Shown: positions 8,016 to 14,554 of the stretch, one piece after another
Numbering within the stretch: the first letter of the stretch is position 1
Layout: the number at the start of each line of letters is the position of its first letter
Assembly (NCBI GenBank): GCA_903960845.1
Contig: CAJCCF010000640.1
Location: 1 to 36,209, forward strand
Source of the DNA: an uncultured Verrucomicrobiota bacterium
Lineage (GTDB): Bacteria; Verrucomicrobiota; Verrucomicrobiia; Verrucomicrobiales; Verrucomicrobiaceae
Direction: 5' to 3'
DNA: 36,209 nt
The notes under the pieces: generated by a model
The model's database searches: none
The model's input: the letters and a program-made list of their open reading frames with translations, nothing else
Told to the model about the DNA's origin: nothing
Program-made: the position numbers and the translations under genes

Positions 8016-9842
8016 CTAACCGCCGAGCTTGGGCGACTTAGGCTTGATCTTCTTCTCCTTATGATTTGGATTTGCTGGGTTGAAGAACGGGTTCTTTGGA
8101 GCGGGACCTTTGGGCAGGATTTGGATTTTTTCCAGCACCGGGTCCTTCATGTAGAGCTTCATGATCCAGCTCTGGAAGATGGCGAAGATGTTCTGCGTGG
8201 ACCAGTAGAGTGACAGGGCTGCCGCAAAGTTGTAGCAAATGAAGAGGAAGAAGAAGGGCATGATGGTGAACATCATTTTCTGACTCTTGTCCACCGTCGC
8301 TGGTTGCGGAGTGAGCTTCATCTGCAGGATCATGGTGACGCCCATGATCAGGGGCAGCGGGTTGATGTCGAAGTGGTTGCCGATCAGCGGCAGGCTGGAT
8401 GAAAAGTGAAGTGTGTGAATCGTATCTGGGAGCGACAGATCCTTTACCCACATCCACGGCTGACCGCGCAATTCGGCGGCGTTTTGCAGCACGCTGTAGA
8501 ATCCGAAGAAAATGGGGATCTGCAGCATCATGGGCAGGCATCCGCCGACGGGATTCACGCCGTACTCCTTGTACATTTTCATGACTTCCACCTGCTGTTT
8601 TTGTGGCTCGTCTTTGTACTTTTCCTGAAGTTCCTTCATCTTGGGGGCCAGCATTCCCATGCGCTTCATGGAATACTGTGCCTTCGATTGGAGCGGCCAA
8701 AGGACCGTTCGTATGCAGAGGGTGAGCAGGATGATGGCGATCCCCCAGTTGCCGCTCACATCGTGCATCCAGCGCATGACATGTGTCAGAATGCGACTGA
8801 TGAAGCCCCACATGCCGTAGAACATCACGTAATCACGCTGCCCACCAAGGAGGCTCAGCCGGTGATATTCTTTCGGACCGGCATAGATTTCGTAATTTTC
8901 TGTCTGACTGGCGGCGGGAGCAATCTCGACGGCCGGCAGGCTGATGGCGGCCTCAATGGCGTAATCTTTGCTGGCCGCAGACATGTCCTTGAACTTGTCC
9001 TTGCTGTGATCAAGGAGGATGCGCGTGCCCCACATCTTTCCGGGGCGGTCTTCCTTGGAGATGTGGCTGATGATCGTCGCGTAAAAACGGCTCATCACGC
9101 CGCCGTAGCGCAGACGCGGGTAGCTTGCGCGGACCTCGTGCTTCTCCGACGAGAACATCCCGCCGCCAAAGGAACTGGTATCATGGTTATTGGCGTCACC
9201 GGCATCATTCCAGAAAAAGCTGGGCTTTAGCGCCTCATCAGGGCTCATGGAATTCGCGGCACCCGCGTAGAGGTAAATTTCCTCGGATTTGAAAGCTGCG
9301 GCACCGGTGTTGGTGAGGGTGACGCTGAGCGTGATGAGATGTTCGTCGGATTTGTCGCCCTCGGTCAGCGTGTAGACTTTGCGGATGATGATTCCGTCAG
9401 CCGCGACACCTTCGAAGGTGACACTCTTGTCCGTTTTGGCCGTGATCTTGTAAGGCACGGCGTCATTGCCTGTGGCCTCGCGGCGCAGGGCGCCGATGGG
9501 TTCGCGACCATGCTCGTTGAGGGCGATCTGATCGGTGCCTGCGAGCACGGCCTTGACGATCCCGGCTCCCCTGCTGGAGAAATGCCAGGTGACACTACCT
9601 TTGGTTAGGCTGTGCTTTTCTTCCGGAAGACTGCCGGCGGATGGGGGGACTGGTGCCGTTGGCGCAGATGCCACGGTTGCGGTTGGCGCTGCAGCGGCGG
9701 GAGCAGAACCACTGGCGGGTGAAACTGCGGCGTTTTTGGCTGCAGGGGCAGGTTGAAGCGGCTGCTGTTTGCTGGCAAACCAGGCATTGATGCCGATGCC
9801 GATGGTGCAGAAAATGATGACGATCCAGGCTTTACGATCCAT
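8016..9842 (-). CDS. yidC: Membrane protein insertase YidC
   Basis: Inner-membrane insertase and foldase acting with or without Sec. 608 aa, full length for the Gram-negative type. TM1 is at residues 4-22 (AWIVIIFCTIGIGINAWFA), followed by an Ala/Pro-rich linker and the large periplasmic beta-sandwich domain (about 75-345). The conserved 60KD_IMP core includes GNWGIAIILLTLCIRTVLWP with the groove arginine, the cytoplasmic coiled coil with MLAPKMKELQEKYKD, and NPVGGCLPMMLQIPIFFGFY. The tail is basic (KEKKIKPKSPK), suiting ribosome contact. It is the last gene of rpmH-rnpA-yidD-yidC, 15 nt after yidD. No jag or trmE follows, which differs from the common extended arrangement. Confidence 0.97.
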   Translation of the reverse strand: MDRKAWIVIIFCTIGIGINAWFASKQQPLQPAPAAKNAAVSPASGSAPAAAAPTATVASAPTAPVPPSAGSLPEEKHSLTKGSVTWHFSSRGAGIVKAVLAGTDQIALNEHGREPIGALRREATGNDAVPYKITAKTDKSVTFEGVAADGIIIRKVYTLTEGDKSDEHLITLSVTLTNTGAAAFKSEEIYLYAGAANSMSPDEALKPSFFWNDAGDANNHDTSSFGGGMFSSEKHEVRASYPRLRYGGVMSRFYATIISHISKEDRPGKMWGTRILLDHSKDKFKDMSAASKDYAIEAAISLPAVEIAPAASQTENYEIYAGPKEYHRLSLLGGQRDYVMFYGMWGFISRILTHVMRWMHDVSGNWGIAIILLTLCIRTVLWPLQSKAQYSMKRMGMLAPKMKELQEKYKDEPQKQQVEVMKMYKEYGVNPVGGCLPMMLQIPIFFGFYSVLQNAAELRGQPWMWVKDLSLPDTIHTLHFSSSLPLIGNHFDINPLPLIMGVTMILQMKLTPQPATVDKSQKMMFTIMPFFFLFICYNFAAALSLYWSTQNIFAIFQSWIMKLYMKDPVLEKIQILPKGPAPKNPFFNPANPNHKEKKIKPKSPKLGG

Positions 9843-9854
9843 GAGGAGTTTTAA

Positions 9855-9875
9855 ATTTCAGATTTCAGATTTTGA
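9855..9875. repeat. Imperfect tandem heptamer repeat (ATTTCAG), 3 units
   Basis: ATTTCAG, ATTTCAG, ATTTTGA in direct succession. The tract occupies the yidD-yidC junction and overlaps the yidD coding end: read on the minus strand it provides the last codons (KSEI) and the TGA stop. Same 7-nt period as the tracts at 3536 and 13789 but a different unit. Confidence 0.8.
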
Positions 9876-10109
9876 TGGACGCTCCGGCACCGGGTCATGA
9901 CCTTGACCACCCCACGGCTGGCAGCGGAGGATGCGGAGTGTTCCAAACCACGCACCTTTAAAAAAGCCATGTTTTTCCACGGCTTGAAGAAAGTACTCCG
10001 AACAGGTCGGAGTGAAACGGCAGCCCGATCCGGGGCCGCCGATGAAATGAATGACAGGGGAGATGAAATGCTGATAACCACGAATGAGGATGCGAACAAC
10101 CAGTCTCAT
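9858..10109 (-). CDS. yidD: Membrane protein insertion efficiency factor YidD
   Basis: 83-aa small protein, peripheral on the inner membrane, that assists YidC-dependent insertion. Carries the family signature in order: GYQHFISP, the Gly-rich turn before CRFTPTCSEYFLQAVEKHG, then RILRCQPWGGQGHDPVP, with all conserved cysteines present. The ATG at 10109 overlaps the rnpA stop by 4 nt, so translation is coupled. The final residues KSEI and the stop come from the heptamer repeat. Confidence 0.97.
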   Translation of the reverse strand: MRLVVRILIRGYQHFISPVIHFIGGPGSGCRFTPTCSEYFLQAVEKHGFFKGAWFGTLRILRCQPWGGQGHDPVPERPSKSEI

Positions 10110-10471
10110 GGGGCGGAGACAACGGGTTTCAGAAAGAGGCCCTGACGCTTTGCCAGCCTAACCCAGTCTTCCTCCAAGTCGGCATAGTCTGCCTCGGGAG
10201 CTCGCCAGCGGGCAATGGTGACAAACATCCATCCTGGGGCAATTTCCGCCCGATGCTCACGAATGATTTCACGCATCTGTCGGCGGAGGCGGTTTCTAGT
10301 GACAGCATTGCCCAGCCGCTTTCCAGTGACCAGGCCGAACTGAAATTCAGTCAGCGTTTCGACCTTCAACATGGCCAGCACATAGAACCGGCCTGCTTGG
10401 CTCCTTCCATTCGCCTTAATGCAGGCAAAGTCGCGAGACTCCTTCAGATGAAGGCGGGATGGAAGGCGCAT
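10106..10471 (-). CDS. rnpA: Ribonuclease P protein component
   Basis: Protein subunit of RNase P, which helps the catalytic RNA bind pre-tRNA 5' leaders. 121 aa, normal length. The N-terminal RLHLKESRDFACIKANGR is the usual start; the RNR signature TRNRLRRQMREIIREH lies at 58-73 and GWMFVTIAR forms the central strand. Lies 28 nt after rpmH and overlaps yidD by 4 nt. The RNase P RNA gene was not found in the window. Confidence 0.97.
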   Translation of the reverse strand: MRLPSRLHLKESRDFACIKANGRSQAGRFYVLAMLKVETLTEFQFGLVTGKRLGNAVTRNRLRRQMREIIREHRAEIAPGWMFVTIARWRAPEADYADLEEDWVRLAKRQGLFLKPVVSAP

Positions 10472-10499
10472 AGATCAGGGACGCCGAGAATCCCCAGCA

Positions 10500-10682
10500 C
10501 TAAGCGTGCTGCTGGACGTGGCGCTTGTAATGAACTTCCACACCGACTGGAACAAGGCGCTTGCGTCCCTGGCGGCGGCGGCGGCGGATGATGTCACGGC
10601 CGTTTGCGGTTTTCATTCGGGCGCGAAAACCGAACTGACGCTTCCGGGTGCGCTTGGAGGCTTGATAGGTTCTTTTTGGCAT
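10500..10682 (-). CDS. rpmH: 50S ribosomal protein L34
   Basis: 60-aa ribosomal protein of the large subunit. [20 protein letters not shown] followed by [23 protein letters not shown] matches L34 closely. The family is usually 44-50 aa; here a short tail ([14 protein letters not shown]) extends it. The frame is open further upstream to 10835, but the start at 10682 is set by homology. First gene of the block, with a good promoter at 10775-10802 and a DnaA box upstream. Confidence 0.97.
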   Translation of the reverse strand: MPKRTYQASKRTRKRQFGFRARMKTANGRDIIRRRRRQGRKRLVPVGVEVHYKRHVQQHA

Positions 10683-10774
10683 AATCGTGTAGGATGGTGG
10701 AAGGCAGTCTGAGAGTCTGTGGCTGGATGGGCAGGGATTCCAAAAAATACCGAGCCCTGGCAACAGGGGGGCCG

Positions 10775-10802
10775 AGACTACGCGGACGCACTCTCTTGTC
10801 AA
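10775..10802 (-). promoter_or_regulatory. Candidate sigma-70 promoter of rpmH operon
   Basis: Read on the minus strand: -35 TTGACA (10797-10802), 16-bp spacer, -10 TAGTCT (10775-10780), then CGGCCCCC. Transcription would start near 10768, giving an 85-nt leader. The -10 and discriminator closely match those at 32400, 27205 and 22636. Confidence 0.6.
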
Positions 10803-10827
10803 ATGCGTGGTGCATGCCATCAGCAAC

Positions 10828-10836
10828 TTATTCACA
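10828..10836 (+). promoter_or_regulatory. DnaA box
   Basis: TTATTCACA is a perfect fit to the TTATNCACA DnaA-box consensus. It lies about 26 bp upstream of the rpmH -35 element. I found no second clear box in 10683-11696, so it looks regulatory or relic rather than an origin. Confidence 0.5.
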
Positions 10837-11696
10837 GTTGCGCGGTGATTCTTGGGAAGTCTGACTCGGTAACAGGGTGTTTGTTACAGCAATTCAGGGT
10901 TCGGCACCCTCGGAACGGAGGGCTTTGCTGCATTCACTGCCAGCGATTGCCTTGCTTTTCGGGTGGGCAGGGATTGGTGACCTCATCGTCTTGCTCTGTC
11001 GCTGGAAACGATGCGGCTCTAAGATTTGCGATCGGGTGTAGATGACAGCCATGGATTGGGGTGAAGTGATGCCAGTCTGGTTGGTTGCGCCATGAAGGGT
11101 GCGGTTGGGGCGTGTCGACATTGTTGCCGGATCGCATGGCGTGGTTACAGCAGGTTCAAGGCTGCGGCACGAACTGAACGTCAGTGCTGCGATCGGCAGA
11201 GGTCATCTGTGCGTCTATTGCCAGAGCCGGTGCGGACTGGCTGAGCACGCTGCCATGTCATGGATCTGGGCGGCGTCTAACATACTAATTCATCGCTCTC
11301 TGCCGACGCAAAGTCCATCTGCAGCAGCGCCACAAACAGAATTGGCGCTGGGGAAATGCGACAAAAATACTGCAAAAGTGTGTGGGTGATTTTGGATGCA
11401 ATCTTTGCTGTGATCGCGGCCAACGGTGCCAACATCGTGCCCAAGGTTGTCTTTTTCCGGTATTCGATTCCGATCAAGTCAGCGGCTTGGTCCCCATCTT
11501 GATAAGCTTAGTTTCACCTGGAGAATGTCGCTAAAGCTTTTGGTTTCAGCGCCCATCTGCACCGGTTCCGGAGATGAGAAATGGTTGGCGATTGACTCAC
11601 TTAACTCATTTCTGTTCGGGATGGACGCCACTGCATGCAGTGCCACCCTGCAGGCATATGAAAATCAACTTGGCTCAGGCAGGAATGCATCACGGG
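10837..11696. other. About 860 bp without a credible gene
   Basis: Reading frames here are short, overlap on both strands and show no domain or signal-peptide pattern I recognise. Visible structure: GTTACAGCA twice (10883-10891, 11144-11152), each followed by a related TTCAnGGnTnCGGCAC stretch; GGGCAGGGATT at about 10965, also present near 10727 just upstream of this region; a hairpin CCCTC-6 nt-GAGGG followed by CTTT at about 10907-10926; and CATCGT/ACGATG arms at 10984-11013. It could be a decayed gene, an unrecognised RNA, or regulatory DNA for the SGNH esterase. No tRNA, tmRNA, SRP RNA or RNase P RNA signature was seen. Confidence 0.5.
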
Positions 11697-12818
11697 ATGA
11701 TTTTCAAAAGCCGTGTCTTACTCAGTTGGAGTTGCCTGAGTTTGGTGTGTCTGTGCAGCGCGCCTGCTGTCGCGCGGGCAGAGGGACCGGCAAGCCGCTT
11801 CGTTGCCCCTGATGATGCGAGCATCGGTTACTCGGACTATGTGCACATGGAGTTCGTGCCGTCTCCGGTGGCACCGTCCGCCAGGCTGGCGCGGTTTGAT
11901 CGTGTTCTCGACATTCCTGGCAAGGGTTACCGCTGGGACAGTCCGGGAGCGCGCATTCGTTTCCGCACCAATGCGACCAGCGTGAAGGCTCTGCTTTATT
12001 TCAATGAGCTCCACACGTCCGCCAGCGCACGAAACAGCAACGGGCTCTACCTCATTGATGGGTCAGGCAAATCGGGGTGGACTTTTCACACCCAAACGGC
12101 CCAGACCAGGCGTGCCCCCGAATCAGTGGTGGTGACGATGGCTGCGGGCTGGGTTTCCGGTTTTCACAATTACGAACTGATCCTGCCATATGGAGACTCC
12201 GTCGATTTTCAGGGCGTGGAGGTCAATCCTGAAGCCCGCTTTGAGGCACCGCCCGCGCGACCGGCGCTGCGTTACCTTGCTTATGGGGATTCGATCACAC
12301 ACGGCTTCACGGCCAGTTCGATTGACAAGAGCTACGCTTATCTGGTGTCGAAAAAGATGGGCTGGCAACTGGTGAACTTGGGATTGGGCGGCCGCGCTTC
12401 GAATGTGTCCGATGCCAGGATGGTGACTTCACTCAAGGCTGATGTGATCTCGGTACTCATGGGGGTGAACGACTGGCAGGGCGGCGGATCGCTGAAACGC
12501 TACCGTTCCAACATGATGGGATTCTTTGACGCCATCCGCGCCGAGCAAGCCAACGTGCCGATTTATTATCTGACCTCATTGTGGGTGCCTTCGTCGTGGA
12601 ATCCGAAAGGGCAGGTGGCCGATCTCGAGAGCTATCGCCAAGTGGCCCGTGAAATCGTCGCCGAGCGCAATGATGCCAATCTGCATCTCGTTGAGGGCAC
12701 TGAATTGATCGACCGCAATGCCGCCTTGTTCGATGTCACTCCCGTGCATCCCAACGACAAAGGATTCGCTCAAATGAGCGAACGGCTCTCCGCTCAAATG
12801 CATCAACCCGCGAAGTGA
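11697..12818 (+). CDS. Secreted SGNH/GDSL esterase with N-terminal beta-sandwich
   Basis: 373-aa exported hydrolase, probably deacetylating or de-esterifying a carbohydrate. Signal peptide at 1-28 (ends VARA). An N-terminal jelly-roll-like module (about 60-180, with GARIRFRTNATSVKALLYF) precedes the SGNH domain, as in CE2-type esterases. Block I is LAYGDSITHG (nucleophile S199), block II GLGGRAS (G231), block III GVND (N258), block V DVTPVHPND (H351). The usual Asp three residues before the His is Thr here; CE2 enzymes are known to work with a Ser-His dyad. The start at 11697 gives the best signal peptide; an ATG at 11685 preceded directly by AGGA is possible. With the pectate lyase downstream it suggests plant-polysaccharide use, by inference. 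Confidence 0.85.
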   Translation: MIFKSRVLLSWSCLSLVCLCSAPAVARAEGPASRFVAPDDASIGYSDYVHMEFVPSPVAPSARLARFDRVLDIPGKGYRWDSPGARIRFRTNATSVKALLYFNELHTSASARNSNGLYLIDGSGKSGWTFHTQTAQTRRAPESVVVTMAAGWVSGFHNYELILPYGDSVDFQGVEVNPEARFEAPPARPALRYLAYGDSITHGFTASSIDKSYAYLVSKKMGWQLVNLGLGGRASNVSDARMVTSLKADVISVLMGVNDWQGGGSLKRYRSNMMGFFDAIRAEQANVPIYYLTSLWVPSSWNPKGQVADLESYRQVAREIVAERNDANLHLVEGTELIDRNAALFDVTPVHPNDKGFAQMSERLSAQMHQPAK

Positions 12819-13015
12819 CTCGTGAAGAGCGAGTGGAGCCTCTGGCGGCAATTCTTCGAAGTGGTTTTTCAGCGAGCCATCCTGCTGGCGAAATCGGCGG
12901 AGTACTTTGGCCTGCTCTGCTTTGAACCGGGGAAAGTTTGTGCCAACGCCTGCTTTTTCACTGGAATAGTAAAGCTGCGCTTGTCTCTCACGTATGTATG
13001 GTGCCATTCAGACTC
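12819..13015. other. Intergenic region open on both strands
   Basis: 197 nt between the SGNH esterase and msrB. The minus strand is open from an ATG at 13007 through the whole gap (about 63 codons, including KVLRRFRQQDGSLKNHFEEL) and continues into antisense of the esterase; the plus strand is also open. No clear Shine-Dalgarno or domain. It may be the remnant of a gene end or a dispersed repeat; I cannot decide without a search. Confidence 0.35.
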
Positions 13016-13624
13016 ATGAAAACTCGCTTTCCACTCCTGCTCGTCCTAGTTACTCTTGCCACCACTGCCTGCGCGGAGGACAAAAAGCCCGCAGCTTCCG
13101 ACAAATCCATGATCAAACCCGAAGTCACCCTCAGCGAACAGGAATGGAAAAAGCGCCTCACGGAGGAGCAATACCGTGTGACCCGCACAGCGGGCACGGA
13201 GCCTTCCTTTGGCAAAGTGTATGAGGAGTTTGAGAAGCAGGGGGAGGGGACTTATTTCTGCATCTGCTGCGGGGCTGAACTCTTCACCTCCAAAGAGAAA
13301 TTTCATTCAGGCTGCGGCTGGCCATCCTTTTATGACGCGTCCACCGCCAAGAACGTCCTTGAGCGCACTGACACGTCCCACGGCATGGTTCGCATTGAAA
13401 CCCTCTGCAAGCGCTGCGGAGCCCACCTGGGTCACGTGTTTGAAGGGGAGTCGATCTCCGCCAGCACGCCAACCAAGCGGCGTTTCTGCATCAATGGCGT
13501 AGCTCTGAATTACGTCCCCAAAGGCGGCACGGCCCCCAAACTCCTCGAGCTCGGCACCTCTGCCGTGGAGAAGAAGAAAGAAGAAGTCGCCAAGGAGGCA
13601 GGCGTGGAAGTGAAGAAACCCTGA
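13016..13624 (+). CDS. msrB: Peptide-methionine (R)-S-oxide reductase, exported
   Basis: Reduces methionine-R-sulfoxide in oxidised proteins. 202 aa: signal peptide MKTRFPLLLVLVTLATTACA, then the MsrB fold from about 40. Zinc is held by CICC (near GAELF) and CKRC (near GAHLGHVF). HSGCGWPSF is the conserved substrate loop, and the catalytic cysteine is in RRFCINGVAL. Its C-terminal tail is Lys/Glu-rich (EKKKEEVAKEAGVEVKK), beyond the usual end. The export signal places it in the periplasm, either free (cleavage after ACA) or possibly lipid-linked through the Cys at 19, though the lipobox is poor. The ATG at 13016 is chosen because it begins the signal peptide; in-frame ATGs upstream are less likely. 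Confidence 0.93.
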   Translation: MKTRFPLLLVLVTLATTACAEDKKPAASDKSMIKPEVTLSEQEWKKRLTEEQYRVTRTAGTEPSFGKVYEEFEKQGEGTYFCICCGAELFTSKEKFHSGCGWPSFYDASTAKNVLERTDTSHGMVRIETLCKRCGAHLGHVFEGESISASTPTKRRFCINGVALNYVPKGGTAPKLLELGTSAVEKKKEEVAKEAGVEVKKP

Positions 13625-13788
13625 GCCCGCAACACGGGGAGGCGGGGTGAGGGACGCGCGCGAGTGCGACTTCAGCCTGCCGTACTTTAACTTAAATCCA
13701 AGTTCTCTGAATCAAGCCGTTACGAGATACTGCCAGCACACTCAAAAGGTGAGGATTGCAGCGTTCACCAATCGTTGGCTTTCACGTC

Positions 13789-13816
13789 CTGAAACTTTGA
13801 ACCTGAAACTTGAAAC
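13789..13816. repeat. Imperfect tandem heptamer repeat (YTGAAAC), 4 units
   Basis: CTGAAAC, TTTGAAC, CTGAAAC, TTGAAAC in direct succession, 28 nt, intergenic between convergent msrB and rplQ. The CTGAAAC unit is one base from CTGAAAT, the reverse complement of the ATTTCAG unit at 9855. Confidence 0.85.
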
Positions 13817-13970
13817 AGGATTCCAGGTGTAACTGGGGTTGGTCGGCCAGGCGGATGATCGTCGTGACTTTGCAATCACTCTGAGGATTTCATCCGTCAT
13901 GAACTCCCGGGTCACTGAAAGACCAGCTTGAACGGGGCTATCAGGCACACGTTCCATTGGACTCTGAATG

Positions 13971-14006
13971 CCAAACAAACAACGCGGATGCCTTTCGACA
14001 TCCGCG
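13971..14006 (-). terminator. Intrinsic terminator of rpoA-rplQ
   Basis: On the minus strand: CGCGGATG, 8-nt loop, CATCCGCG (arms 13999-14006 and 13983-13990), then TTGTTTGTTTGG. It lies 30 nt past the rplQ stop. Confidence 0.8.
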
Positions 14007-14035
14007 CTGGGTGATTGAGGGAACTGTCTGACCGA

Positions 14036-14515
14036 TTACTCGGCGGAAGCAGCTTTGGCCTTCTTTGTCGCTGCCTTCTTCTTCGGAGCGGCAACCACTT
14101 CAGGCTCAACGGTGACAGGGGTCACTTCAGCTTCGACGGCTTTCGGTGCGGCTGGCACATAGGCGTCAACCCACTCGATGAATGCCATCGGAGCGGCATC
14201 GCTGCGGCGTTGGCCGAGCTTGGTGATGCGGGTGTAGCCGCCCTTGCGATCCATGGACGCGGGGGCGATTTCCTCGAAGAGCTTCTTCACTGAAGCTGGC
14301 TGATGCAGCACAGCGATAGCGGTGCGACGGGCGTGGAGATCACCACGCTTGCCGAGGGTGAGCATGCGCTCAGCGAATGGGCGCAGAGCCTTGGCCTTGG
14401 CCAGGGTGGTGCGGATGCGGCGATGCTCAACGAGGGAGCATACGAGATTGGCGAGCAGGGACCTGCGATGGGCTGCGCTGCGTTTGAGTTTAACAACTTT
14501 TCTTCCGTGGTTCAT
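14036..14515 (-). CDS. rplQ: 50S ribosomal protein L17
   Basis: Large-subunit protein near the exit tunnel. 159 aa: the conserved L17 domain occupies about 1-118 (MNHGRKVVKLKRSAAHRRSL at the start, then LVEHRRIRTTLAKAKALRPF and GGYTRITKLGQRRSDAAPMA). A 40-residue Ala/Val/Lys tail (APKKKAATKKAKAASAE at the end) is an extension beyond bacterial L17 of about 120 aa. Directly downstream of rpoA (39 nt) and followed by a clear terminator, so the two form the end of a transcription unit. Confidence 0.97.
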   Translation of the reverse strand: MNHGRKVVKLKRSAAHRRSLLANLVCSLVEHRRIRTTLAKAKALRPFAERMLTLGKRGDLHARRTAIAVLHQPASVKKLFEEIAPASMDRKGGYTRITKLGQRRSDAAPMAFIEWVDAYVPAAPKAVEAEVTPVTVEPEVVAAPKKKAATKKAKAASAE

Positions 14516-14554
14516 AAATTTTCTTTCTGTCTTGAGTGGTCAGTCCGTTGGGGA

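Larger units (their letters stand above)
13625..14035. other. Intergenic region between msrB and rplQ
   Basis: About 410 nt between convergent genes. It contains the heptamer tract at 13789-13816 and the rplQ terminator at 13983-14006. A minus-strand frame from 13978 to 13742 (including EFMTDEILRVIAKSRR) runs through the heptamers and has no recognisable domain, so I do not call it. Confidence 0.6.

Noticed and set aside
8406..9230. Plus-strand open frame of 274 codons
   Set aside because: Antisense to yidC; His-rich shadow without any recognised domain.
10893..10917. tRNA-like T-arm (AGGGTTCGGCACCCT)
   Set aside because: Loop does not fit TTCRANY, and no matching acceptor or anticodon arms upstream.
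10683..11696. Chromosome replication origin
   Set aside because: Only one perfect DnaA box, no AT-rich unwinding region and no dnaA or dnaN nearby.
13742..13978. Minus-strand frame of 78 codons
   Set aside because: Runs through the heptamer repeat and has no recognisable features; more likely intergenic.
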